DNA of 64,000 nt from Diphasiastrum complanatum (taxonomy: Eukaryota > Streptophyta > Lycopodiopsida > Lycopodiales > Lycopodiaceae). The position numbers were made by a program, and so were the translations under genes. This document shows, piece after piece, positions 12,587-26,705 of the stretch (its first letter is position 1; each line of letters opens with the position of its first letter). Under the pieces are notes generated by a model. That model saw only the letters and a program-made list of their open reading frames with translations, was not told the origin of the DNA and made no database searches. The stretch covers positions 47,166,777 to 47,230,776 of the forward strand of contig CM055092.1 in assembly GCA_029204225.1 (NCBI GenBank). Reading direction: 5' to 3'.

Positions 12587-14456
12587 TCAATAACACCCGT
12601 AAGGGTCTGGTGGCCATTCCGGATAACCTTGTTCATCAACAATTGGGTAGTTGAGGCATTCCATCAGAGTATCCCAAGATAAAACTGGATCCTCATAGAT
12701 TGGCGCAACTGGTCCCAATGTCATGGACTCCCTCAAATCATAATGTGGATATGACATGCTTGCTTGACTCTCTTGTCTGTCCAGGTATTCGTGGTATGCC
12801 ATAACTTGACAACTTTCCTCAGTAGTCAATATCAAAGATTAAGGACAAGGCTTTGTCATTGTAGGCACTGGTGCTTTCTGTACTGGAGGCCTATTTGGGC
12901 TTGGATTCCCTGGATTTGGCCTTTGAAGAATGGATATACCCTGAATTGGCATTGATTTGGGGGTCTGTTGAATTGTGGAACAATTAGACTTTGGTTGAAT
13001 CTTGCTCGTTGAGGGGCAATCATCAACTTTAGTCTTCCCTTGGTCATTGCATTTCTCCGTTGAAGGCTGCGTGACTGCACTTTTCCTTGGATCTTGTGTT
13101 GAATTGCCTTCAAGTTGCTCTGTTGACGCTAGTCTCCTTTGTAATTCATCACTAAGAATTCGTTGTAGTGATTGCGCCAAGAGACTTGGTAAAATCCGGA
13201 TGGTTTTATTTGTTTGCCCGAGGGTATCTTTGCGTACTTTGGGACTTTTGCCAGATTGTCTTCTTCATCACTCACTTCATAGCCCGGTGCACTAAGATTT
13301 TTTTTTATAGTGCGTTCGAGGTGGAAGGGTCACCACAGGTGCATGTCGGTCTACATAGGCCAAATGCCTCCTGGCTAATTGTGGATTTCTCATCGGACAA
13401 TCTCGGCATGGATGATTAACTCCACATTGTGAACACAAGGGATCATATGTTGATGGATCCCCTCGATGTGGACATTCAACACAACGATGTTTCCCTCCGC
13501 ATCCATAGCATCTTACCGAGTGCAATACACCATCGCCTCTTAGTTGATAGGCATACACTGGTAATAGATTCCCCTTAGGATCTTCCACAAAGTAGACTGG
13601 TAGGCTGCTATGGTCCTCCATTGAATTCGGTGACATGCAAGAGGATATAACCAAAACTTCTACCTTGCCACTGTTTGTTGAAGAAACTCGTGATTTAGAT
13701 GGATCAATCTGACATCCATCCTTCTAGTGAGCTCCTTGTTGGCTTGATTCTGCTTCTGACCATTGAAGTGCTGGATCTTGCTGTCGACAAGCCTGTTGCT
13801 CTGTATTTTTTCCTTTTAACAAGCGCGGATTCTTGATTGGACACCTGGTACTTGGATGATCTCCAAAGCAGAAGGTACATTCATCCTTTTCAAGAAACTT
13901 AATAGAGCGAGCATAACTTGCTAACAGCTTGAACTGCAAGGTTCTTGGTCTTCTGTTGCACTTGATCTACTTGACCTTGCTACACTTTGTTGCCTTGCAT
14001 GGGGTTTCATTCTTGTTGGATCATTGCTCGTTGTCGACCTTTTTTCCTCTGATTTCCCATCTAGATAGGGAAAATCCTTCTTTCCAAGTGAGATTTCCAT
14101 CAACAGCATCCTTACAAAGTTGTGCAAGTGACACATAGGATGCTAACTCTTCCATACCAGATCTGATCCTTTTGGGCAGTCCGGCATAGTATTTTCCCAT
14201 GATGATCTGTTGGGGAATCGGAGGATCACAATCCTTCACTAGATGATAGACCCGATAGGTGTAGTCTCGGATTGTTTGAGCAGGGAACTTTTTTAATTTC
14301 GATAATCCTACAAGGGCGGTCTCCATAGTTCAGCACTAGAATGTCACAAAGTAGCTGGTTGGTGAATTGCTTCAAGGTTTGCTCAGTGACTTTGGTGTTC
14401 CAACTTTTTTTTTTTTTTGAAGTGAAAGAAGAAAAAGAAGAGAAGAAAAGAATCAA
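12587..14456 (-). pseudogene. Ty3/gypsy Gag with three short zinc knuckles (broken)
   Basis: Gag would form the virus-like particle and bind element RNA. From right to left on the minus strand: a capsid-type retrotransposon gag segment (14326-14021; LKKFPAQTIRDYTYRVYHL, YAGLPKRIRSGMEE, ASYVSLAQLC); a zinc knuckle C-x2-C-x3-H-x4-C at 13879-13841 (CTFCFGDH); two more at 13510-13472 (CYGCGGKH) and 13435-13397 (CSQCGVNH); and a Pro/Gln-rich tail (13180-12587). All three knuckles are one residue shorter than the canonical C-x2-C-x4-H-x4-C. Frameshifts and stops separate the pieces. The 3' LTR follows directly, so pol is absent: a gag-only non-autonomous or deleted element. Confidence 0.75.
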
Positions 14457-14693
14457 GAAAAGAGGGATGGATGTGAACAGAAACAGAAATGGATTTAACA
14501 GATAACCGCAATGAAAGTTACACTGTCAAGAGAATATGGAGATGGACAGAAGAGTGATGAATGGTTGGTATGGATGGTGATAGAAACTGATCAGATCTTG
14601 TCAAATCTAGGTTGCAGTCACAATATCCATCAAGATCCAACATCCCTGGACTGAACCAAGTGAATGAACCTTAGATCAAGTTGATCAGTACCA

Positions 14694-14842
14694 AGAAACT
14701 GGACCGTCTCAACTTCATGGAAGACGTTACGGGCTATCTGATCCACCAAAGGCGCTCCAAGAGAACGCTATACTAGATCGGCAAAGTGCCGAGGGATCGA
14801 CACTACTTCAGGCCGTGGGTCCTGTTGGGGGTATTCCCAACA
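14694..14842 (+). repeat. Duplicate of the unidentified ORF 3' end plus LTR start
   Basis: About 150 bp nearly identical to 8775-8923, covering the last codons of the unidentified ORF, the spacer and exactly the first 20 bp of the LTR (TGTTGGGGGTATTCCCAACA, itself a hairpin). At 14843 it changes abruptly to copia coding sequence. Confidence 0.85.
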
Positions 14843-15500
14843 TTGATTTACCTTACCACGACTAGACCAGATATATGCTATGTTGTTGGCATTGTAAGTC
14901 AGTTTATGGAAGCACCTATGGAAATGCATTGGAAGGCAGCTAAACACATTTTGCGTTATGTGAAAGGCACTTCAGATTATGGCTTGATTTACAGGAAGCA
15001 TGATGGTTTACCTGAGTTGTGTGGCTATGTGGATGTGGATTGGGGAGGTGACTATGATGATCGTAGATTCACCACAGGGTATGTAATCTAGGTTTGTGGT
15101 AGTTGCTTTTCCTGGTCTAGTAAAAAGCAAAGTGCAATTGCTCTATCCACCACAGAAGCAGAGTGTAAGGCAATGTGTAGTGCAGCGCAGGAAGCCATAT
15201 GGTTGAGACAAATCTTGGAAGAAGTTGGTATGAGGCAGAAAAATCCCATGACATTACATAGCGACAGTCAGAGTGCATTCAGCTAGCAAAGAATCCAGTG
15301 TTCCATGCGAGAACTAAACACATTGAGATTCAGTATCACTTTATACGTGAGAGGCTGCTGAGTCGTGAAATTCATGTTGTTCATTGTAGCACAAAAGAAC
15401 AACTAGCTGATATTTTGGAGAAAAGTTTGATAAGTTTAGATCAAAGCTTTCTGTACTTAAAGTTTATTGACTTTAAAGCTATGTATATGACTGTATAAAA
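14843..15500 (+). pseudogene. Ty1/copia RT end and RNase H (broken)
   Basis: Translation gives LIYLTTTRPDICYVVG, KAAKHILRYVKGTSDYGL, GYVDVDWGGDYDDRRFTTGYV, then SWSSKKQSAIALSTTEAEC, EAIWLRQILEEVG, and KHIEIQYHFIRERLL with EQLADILEKSL: the standard order for copia RNase H to the C-terminus. Stops at about 15090 and 15283 and a frameshift near 15285 break it. A-D-W is D-V-D-W here and the TEAEY block ends in Cys. The 5' part of the element is missing because the left junction at 14843 is chimaeric. Confidence 0.88.
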
Positions 15501-15527
15501 AGTAGACTCTACTTTAAGGGAGAGAGT

Positions 15528-15798
15528 TAGAATTAAAGTAGAATCACTATGCTACTGTACTGTGGGTCCTATCAATGGATAAGGATCAGTTGGCCTCGCC
15601 ACGAGGCAAGTCGACGGGACACGCGTCTTGCCAACGACAACCTGGGTCATGCACGGGTTGCCTGAGTGAACAACTATATGTATAGTGTAATTTCATTTTG
15701 AGAAATACAGTTGCTATGTGAGCTTGCAGTGGAGAGTGTTTTCTGTCTGTGTTACTGTGTAGCATGATCTGTGTTCCTGTACAAAGCAAATTCTAAGT
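15528..15798 (+). repeat. Short copia 3' LTR
   Basis: It follows a purine tract (AAGGGAGAG) 30 bp after the copia coding end. It starts AGTTAGAATT (TG changed to AG) and contains a TATA-like CTATATGTATAG near 15671. The right edge is inferred from the abrupt switch to a different LTR family at 15799. Confidence 0.55.
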
Positions 15799-16462
15799 CA
15801 AAGACCATGTAGAACATTGTAAATATTGTGTATAATTGGGTTCCACACATGTCAGGCCAAGATGCCATGTGGCAACCCACTCCTAATGTAGTCTAGGTCA
15901 AGTCAAGAGAGTTGGTCATGTCTATTTGGTGGTCATCCCTACTTTATAGGAACTACACCTAAGTTTAAGGTGAAAATTTGACCAACTAGCTACCTACCAA
16001 GCATAACTCTAGGATCTAGGCTAGCGCTTCATTTTAGGGCAAGAAGGGTGAGTTAACTTCCTTATTACATGCTGTAAATCTACCTAAATTCAAGAAGGAA
16101 GTCAAATTTGCTATGTATTCCAAGCTCCCATAGTGAGAAAATAAAAAATTTTTGGAGCTCATTGGCAATCTCAAGCTAGTTCACTATGTACATTGAGTTT
16201 TTGTGATCCAAATGAAACCAAATCAATTTCTACTTGTTTCTCAGGTTGAAGGCCGTACTACAGCCTGTAGTACACACGTGTGGGCTCGGATTTCAATGTT
16301 GATCAATGCTTTTGATTGTTAATGCTTGTTGTTTTTCAAATTGCCAATCTAGATCAACTTTTTTGTGTCCAATTTTTTTGATAGATTGATAAGCAAGCAT
16401 CCAATCACTCTTGTGGATCTTTTGTAGATCCATTTATGGTTCTACAGTACGGTACTTTCACA
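15799..16462 (+). repeat. Copia LTR of the TGTGAA family, truncated at its start
   Basis: Matches the reverse complement of the complete LTR at 43599-44299 over its length, lacking the first 45 bp or so. It ends TTTCACA at 16462. It is clearly more diverged from 43599-44299 than that LTR's element-mate is. It contains the CACACGTGTG palindrome at about 16270. No PBS follows, so it is a solo or truncated LTR. Confidence 0.85.
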
Positions 16463-18180
16463 CCATGTGGGCAATGCCAAGTGAGGAGCAAGCTCCTAAC
16501 TTGTCACTACCAAGCGGTTGGGATTTGAGCCTGTGCTTGCAAATCTCAGTCAACAAATCTACCCATAAAGCCTGCTATGATGGACAAAAGAAATTGTTGC
16601 AATTGATGACAAATGGCTACCAACACATGGCATATGTACATGCCATAATTTACCATTTAATAATGTCTAGTGCTCAAGACAAAGATTGGAAATTGTTTGC
16701 ACTTATATTTTTACAAGGTTGTTTTGTAAGGATAATTGAAATTGTTCCTTACCATAATCAAGTTGGATAAGACTTGTTGTGTCAATGAAGACCCATGGTC
16801 TACATTTGTAGGGACACTTGGGAGCCCATATTGTAAGCTTTGTATTCCATAATAAAGTTTTATCTTGATGTATTGTTGTGTACTTTTTATTGTACGTGAT
16901 CTTCCTATGAAGTCGAGTTTGATATGATTGTTACATATGATATGGAGGAGTGCTCGCAAAAAACCAACAAATACAAACAGCCCACTTGCTGAAATTCACT
17001 TTTACCACTTCATTTTAGATTTATAAATTTTTTATATGTCTTAAAATCAGCTACTTTTAGTTATAAATTTTAGGTTTTAAGGTTTTATTTTAACCTTTTA
17101 CCGATTCCATAATAGGTTTGTGGGTTTTTTATAAGCTTTTTACAAGCACTGGTATGGAGGCTCGTGTTGGATTTTAATGCTCAGGTCCAAATCCACTCGG
17201 TAATGAGCATCCTCGAATTTGTACATATTACAAAAAAAAAACCCTCGAAGTCCGACTCCATTGACTTACTCGATTATGGACTCACTCGACTCCCTCATCA
17301 AGTCATATCAAGTTTGATACAGGAAAAGGTTGTTGTCAATCATTTCCAACCCACGTCGAGATCAGAAGGATGACGTTGACAATCCACCTACTTGTACATA
17401 GATTTACTATTTTCAACGACGACTATCTACTATAGGACGGCTCTAGTAAATTAAGTAGACTCAAACTTATACTCTCAAGTACTGATCACTGAACTGCAAT
17501 CATCAACAAGTCAAGTGAACTTAGAATAAAGTATGCACCTTTCGCAGTCAGTGATCATTCGTTCTCATTCGATTCATTCGATTCCTTCTGGTCTGATTGT
17601 ATTTTCCTAGATAGAGAGATAATCCAGTTAGCAACGATCAAGCATCTGAAGCTCTACATTTTTGCGTTTCACAGACCACTGCACTACTTCACGCTCATGT
17701 ACTCTATTTTTTATTAATCAAAGAGTGCAATTTTGTCCACACACACAAATGTTGTTGTTCTTTGTGCATTATTATAGACTACATTACATCTTGATTTTTG
17801 CTGCTACGCTGACACACTTCCGATCCACAACTGTCCGTTGTAAGTTTCCGTTGCTAGTATCTCGATCCAGATTTTGATTTTGGACCTCTATCTTGGAACC
17901 GATTGTTCGATTCCCATCGAGATACTACGTTCCACTCTTGTGTCAAAACCCGCTTCTGCTACCCCGTTGATTCCCGACAGCTTGGTCGGGCTCAAATTCC
18001 AATCTGAGTGTAAAAGGAATTGACCTTTGAGGAGCTAACCTTTGAGGAGCCTGCATGCTCAATATTATCATTACCTACAATGTGGAATGTTGAGTGTAGA
18101 TGTCCTATTCATTGATACTTGTGCAAAAGAATATCATTGCAATGCTAGTGCAATTAAGTTGAATGCTGCAATAAAAAAAT
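16463..18180. other. No recognisable gene
   Basis: Several short frames (the longest up to about 120 codons, overlapping the LTR end at 16411-16770) show no family signature. A small perfect hairpin CCCGAC/GTCGGG lies at 17973-17990. AT-rich, probably old repeat DNA. Confidence 0.4.
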
Positions 18181-20560
<2,380 letters not shown>

Positions 20561-20569
20561 TCAGCCTTG

Positions 20570-22680
20570 GTCCATTTGTGCACAAAGAAGTTGCATTGAA
20601 GCTCTCTTAAATAGAGGATGGATCGACAAAGAGAAAGACTATGACCAAGGAAGAACCTCCTAAGAAAATGAAGACCAAGGTTCAAGAAGAAAGTGCAGAA
20701 CCATCCAAGAAATCAAAGAAACAGCCACCAAAAGGATACAAAAAGGACAAAGAAATTGAAGAACATAGCTCATCTGAAGAAGAAAGTGAAAAAAAAACAT
20801 GTCTGGCTTTATGTTGAGCAGTGGAGTTTTTACTTCTGAACAAAATCATATACGTCGAGAGATTGTGGTTAGAGATCAATTGGTCAGCCATCATATTTTT
20901 TAGTTGCCAATTTCTATAATTCATAGACCATTTACTGACCCAGGTACACAACGAAGACCTCTCGCATTAGAGAAAATATGGGCCCAAAGAGGGCCCTATA
21001 AGAAATGCCATGTAGGAGAGTGAAAAATAACAATTAAGTTATTAACATATCATTTTTTAACTTCTTTACGCATTTGCCCGCACTACTTTCCATGAAAATG
21101 AATGTACCTTACTGTAGTCACATCAAACTTCACTGATGCTTAACCACAGATAAAGTATAATTTTCAAAATGTTAAAATATTCTCTCTCAATAGTTGGGAA
21201 TACTCGAAAATTTGAATTAGGAGTGACATTTCAGAAACAAAGCCTACGCCATCTCTATTTCCGAGGTCGAACAAGTGTTTAGCGCCATCTCCAGCTCTGT
21301 TATTGTCATTGTGTTGTTTGTTACTATACTACTGTACTGATGACAAAGCTTTATCATCTTCATGTGGATTTGTCACCAGAATATGCTCCGCTCATTACAA
21401 GATTTTCAAAGCAACCCAAATTGTCAACTTCTGATATGATCTGATACAGGGAGGAAAAGCTAGAACATGTAGATTTATGGTCATCAGGAACATTGTATCC
21501 TATTGATCCATGTTCATTGCAACATCTGGATTTTCATTCGGTGAGTCAATTAATAATCTGTGTCATGGCAAAAATGGCCTTTTGGGTTACTGTGAGAATT
21601 TGATGCTCTATGGAAATGCACGTTCAATGCAAAAAATACATTATTTGGAAGAGAAATCAAGGAAAATATCAAAGGAGTGCAATGAAAATGCATCATTTTA
21701 CAACTAGTAATGATGAGATGAAAACTGCATTTCAATCCATGCGTATATCATATTTGTCTCTTGTTAAAGATATGGATGTGCTTAACAAAAAGGTCAAAAA
21801 CAGCAAGGGAAAAAAACTGGTGGTAACCAAGGATATATGTGATCTATCATCCAGAGGAGGTTATCGAAAAAGATGAATCCGTGCTTTCAAGTAAGTTATA
21901 GCTTATTTGGTTTAATATTGCTTGAACTTTTAGATTCAATCATAATCACTAGTTCTGTTATTTATTAATTTCAACTTTCTATTGATTTGTTTATTGTGCT
22001 ACTGTGAATACTATGATTGTCCTAATCTCTACTGACAGTTTTATGAACATTATGTTTGCAATGCAGATCAACATTGGTTGTTGAAGATGTTAAACCAAGG
22101 TATGCAGACAATAGTTGGTAATCCATCTCATATCAATGAAGTCTATTGCTCAAAAGGAGAATGTCTAGTATATCATATTACTGCACCCGGATGATAATTT
22201 CAATAACTTTTTGGAAGTTATGAAAACTTACGCCTTTGGTAATAATCAGAGTACACTACAAAGAAGTCAAAATTATTTCCAGTGACTATAAGATTTTTCA
22301 GACCAGTGAGATACGTTCCCGATGTATTATTTGTACAAAATTGTTGCATGGTGATTTATTCTTTGGAAAAAAAAAATAAAGAGAGATATATCGAGGAAGG
22401 TGTAAATAATATGGTCCGACAAACATGCTCCGTGCATGCCATAAATTTTCTAATTTCATTGGATAATGACTTGCCCAACAATGTAGAGTACAATAAAGAA
22501 AGCGTCAAACTTCTGTTGGATCAAAGCAGCGGCCGGAGCATATCGACAAAATTGCAACCGTGTATAAAAATGTTTTTTGTAGTTCTGAGGTTGATTCGAA
22601 GTTGCAAGTGGATAGTACCTAGTGAACCTATGAACTTTGAAAATGACCTCACCTTATCTTTTTTTTGCATGTGACCTCAC
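20570..22680 (+). pseudogene. Remnants of an unidentified nuclear-type gene (possible BAH segment)
   Basis: Discontinuous coding-like pieces on the plus strand. About 20640-20800 encodes a Lys/Glu/Ser-rich stretch (PSKKSKKQPPKGYKKDKEIE) like a nuclear linker. At 21867-21887 an acidic exon end (EEVIEKDESVLS) precedes a GTAAGTT donor. 22282-22540 encodes RFFRP followed about 13 residues later by a V-x-Y-S-like block, a spacing reminiscent of the BAH domains of plant DNA (cytosine-5) methyltransferases. Frames are broken by stops and the similarity is short. The BAH reading is a hypothesis; what is visible is only a decayed multi-exon gene or captured fragment. Confidence 0.22.
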
Positions 22681-23778
22681 CTATTTTTAATATCTACTAC
22701 CTATGGATGTTGACCTCACCTATATTTTTTGCATACTACGAAATTTGAGAATGACCTGTCCGTTTTTTTTGGAAATGTTATGAAATCTAAAGTTCCAAAA
22801 AGAAAATTTTCACGGACATATTGTGCTTATAAAGAAACGTGAGTGAAAATGATGTCATAAAAAAAACAAATAGCTTTTTCACTACAAGGGCTTTCCCATA
22901 TACCTATAAATTTACACGAGATAAAATAGTTATCATTTTAAGAAATGTGGTGACAATTAGAACTTTTTTTTTTCTCCTTACATGATTAAGCTACTAGTGG
23001 TTGTTGTGTAATATATAAAAGCTGGAGGCTGGCAATGCCAATTACGAAGCCAAGTTCCTTAGATGTCATCACACAGTGGTCGAGATTAGAGTTTGCACTT
23101 TTCGGTGGCAATCAACAACTCTACGCATACACCCTTGCATAATTGTCAAAAGTGAACATAATTCAAAAGGAGAGACAAAAAAACATTATGCATAAATGTT
23201 GTAATTAACTTATTGAAAAATGATGTTGGTGTAAGAAACTAATCAAGTGTAACACTTTATACTAGATTTATCTATTCATTTGAGGTCTCAATTTGTTGTT
23301 ACTACTTTTTATCACACCATCTAGAGAATCCAATATTATTCAACAAGTTAGCAGCTAGGTGTGCATCTAGAGGACTGGATTTGTTCTTTTGTGTGTCACT
23401 TTCTCAGCATTAAATCTGTTGCATCATAAAATGACCTTGGATTTGATCAACGCTTGTGAATGACCCTGCTCGTTTTTCACTTTTGCAAAGCTAGACTACA
23501 TGCTTATCTTCCATTTGGATATATATCTATATTATATACACATATGCAATTAATATGATGCAATCCAATGTTGATGACATGCCTTTCTTAAATTTATCTT
23601 TCAACCTCAAACTGTGTGCTGCTATGCGGCCTAAAACCATGCAATCATTTTTTGGTTGTGGTTGGTATTTTCTGAAACAGTGTCAAACATCCAGAAATCA
23701 TCACCATCATCAAATCACTATATAGAGAGAGATATATATATAATAGTCACCAGAAATCATCAAAACCATCAAATCACC

Positions 23779-23811
<33 letters not shown>

Positions 23812-24217
23812 TAAAATATAGTCATACAGTTGCCCTTCTGTCAACCTTATCAATAGAATAAACAAATGAGCTATGGATATGTTCACGCAGAACTTCACAC
23901 ACATAGTACGATACATTAATTTTATATGAAACTAAGCCTATTTTGAGCATCTGGAACAGTGGAAGGCAATCTCTTTAATATGAGAAGGTATATGGCATTG
24001 CTCGGGAAACCTACTTTAAGTTATACTCAAAAAAAACCTGCATTTTATATAGCTTCCAGTTTTTTTTAAGACTTTTATAAAAAGGCGTATATGCTTGTAT
24101 TAAAAGTCTTCAAGCATTTCATGATGCCCCGAATTTAGAAAAAACTTGTAGGTTCCATTCCTGTAGTTTGCTGATTTTCCCAAGCAATGGTATAAATACT
24201 CAAGTTTAAATATAAAA
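22681..24217. other. No recognisable gene
   Basis: AT-rich DNA. A short direct duplication (ACCAGAAATCATCAAAACCATCAAATCACTATATA type) at 23690-23790 and a short (TA)n/(GA)n tract at 23778-23812 were seen. Confidence 0.4.
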
Positions 24218-24478
24218 TTGGTGAAAGATGATTGGGAAATGATAAACAGATACCTGATAAATGGAATGGAGACATCCGATGTTCAGTTATCACAAGAAAA
24301 AAAGAACGTTAGCATTGGGCTGCACAATATCACTTTTTCCAACGAATCACGAGATGTTTTTCTTGACAGTCAAAAGTCTGCCAGATGGATACATTATACA
24401 GATTATAGTGTTCTAACTTCTAACATTTCTAATTTGATGGCGCACCTTGAAAACGAGCAGCCCAGTATTTACTTGTAA
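24218..24478 (+). other. 86-codon frame of unknown meaning
   Basis: Open from ATG to a stop with fairly balanced amino-acid composition (no low-complexity bias) and no recognised motif. It stands alone and has no splice-site support, so it is listed only as a possible exon remnant. Confidence 0.15.
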
Positions 24479-26700
24479 AAATCCTAGATGTTCGTACTAT
24501 TTAGCGGGTTGTCCTATCTTTTGTTGGGTTGTTTCATCTTTTAAAATAGCGTAAGGAGAGAGATGTCCTTTATTCTGCGTTATGGTGGGATACACTGTAT
24601 ATGGAATTGACTGCTAAACGTCTCGGTAGGATGAATACAAAGACTCAAAGAGTGACTTGACTGGCCAGTGGCTGGGTTGTACTTACATTCTTTATGACCT
24701 TTATAGCCCTAGGGGCTAGGAGTGTGTCGTGTGCGCTGCGTTTGCAACTTTGCACCGTTCCCTGAGGCCTGAGCTCTAGAGTCCAACTTCCAAGCCCCAG
24801 AGCAGAGCTCGTGTCGCTTCACCAGATTATAGGTGTTTAGTGATTTCCCTATTTCTAGCTGTATTGTACCAGTTCATTGATGTCTCACTCTAGCTTCTAG
24901 CTTCTTTCACTACTGGCGACAGCATAAATCATTGTACGCTTTTCAACTCATTAATTGTCAGGCCAGAATTATTTGGAGAAATCATTGTCGGTCTGGAAAC
25001 AATGATGCAGTAATTACAAATCAAACTCGAATTTCGAAATAAGAAAATGCAAATTGTAGTAAGAGTCTAAGACTCTTAACACAATCTACATCGTTCTACA
25101 ACAGGGGAATTTGCTATACAATCTGATCCTGGGCAACAGTGACCAGTCCCGCCGGGAGACCCCGGTTACCGGAGCGGAGTAATGCATGGTTAGAACCATT
25201 TTGCAACTACTCATCAGCGGATTGTTAGTCTCGCGGATCACGCTCCTTTCTTTTTCTAATGGTTTTCCTATTTTCACTCAACCCTCGCAGCCCCTAGCCG
25301 GTCTAGGGTTTATAATATCTTCTACTTCCCTCGTACAGTGTACTCCAAAGCATCCAAAGAAAACCATATGGCATTTTCTTAGGTGTACGATCCTACTGTT
25401 ATAGAATAGACGAGCTATTTTCGCGAGCACTGGGGGTATGAAAGTGTTGTGTGCTCACAGAAAAAGATCTCGCACTGAGAACAAAAAATAAATGAGTCAT
25501 TCACGGCGCCTTTTAAGTATCTTGCACCTTAAAGCTTTTTCAAACTTACAAAAAAGGCTTCATTCAAACCGCGAATGTTAACAATCAGCATGCTTCATTC
25601 AGAAATGTGCAAGGCTGAGGGTCGAAATCACCTCTTTAATGCTATCACCACTGCACATGCTACTTGGGTAGGGTAAATTTGTAAAAGCAATTGATTTATG
25701 TTAGTGAGTATTACTTGGTGGTCTAAAGCCACAAAACATAGTGAGCATCACCATAAACAATTTTAGGGGAAAATTAGCCCATGATTTCGATTGTATTCAT
25801 CATCAGCACTTCCAAGTACATCCTACAAGAAGCTGAAGATAGCTCAGACCATCTTGTTTAAGTTACTTGATTTTTTGTAAGAATTTTATACAAAAAATAA
25901 CCAGGCAGGTGTGGTTATGGACAAGTTTGATAGACCCATCAAAAAAGTCCAATTACAAAATACTGTACATTTGCATCCAAAGGACTTGAAACACAGTCCT
26001 GATTTCTTTCATCATATCTTAAAAATTGTCTTCCATGTCAATTACACAGAACATAGCATTCACATGCTCAAGCGAGTGAGTAGCCCCAAGAAGGGAAAAT
26101 TCATCCCTGCTCATTGTACAACAAAAAAATACAACAAAAGAGCGCTATCTTTTGGTGCTGTAGTCTTGAGTCTCGATGAGTTGCTACAACATTATGACCC
26201 TTGTGTGTTGTTTTCCGGTATCAACAGCAAGCCTCGGTCTTTGTCGTGGCCACCGACATACCAATTCCGATATGGTTTTTACAACGTAAGCATCCTCCCT
26301 CCTTGAAGAACCAGAACAGTCAGTGCCACCAACGTCCAGAGAAATAAGTAAACCCTCTTCACCCTGGTCATATGGAAAGGAATCAATCTGTAGTAGTTCA
26401 CAGAATAAAGCAATCACTTCAATCTGATATGCTTCGGCGGCAGTTGCTCAACAGAAAGCAAGTAGCTAAATCCCTTCAGAGGCTCATATATGAAATCAGA
26501 TCTTCACAGAAAATATATATGCTCACCTCACCTTTCGTAGCATGACTTTCGTACCATGAGTTTCATATGCCTCTCGAATTGCACTAGTTTAGGCATTGTA
26601 GGTCTGTTGCGCATCAAGCTGGTAAAATCCTCCTCTTAAGACGTCATTCTACTCTCAATTGTGACAAAATGAGTTATGGAACCAAACCGAAAACTATCAA
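24479..26700. other. No recognisable gene; downstream flank of the GTE gene
   Basis: A 131-codon frame at 25911-26306 (plus strand) and a few shorter ones show no recognised family. The right part of the interval lies just 3' of the minus-strand GTE gene and probably includes its 3' untranslated region. Confidence 0.4.
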
Positions 26701-26705
26701 CCTGG

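Noticed and set aside
16411-16770. 119-codon frame starting inside an LTR end
   Set aside because: It begins in LTR sequence and runs into unrelated DNA; no family motif.
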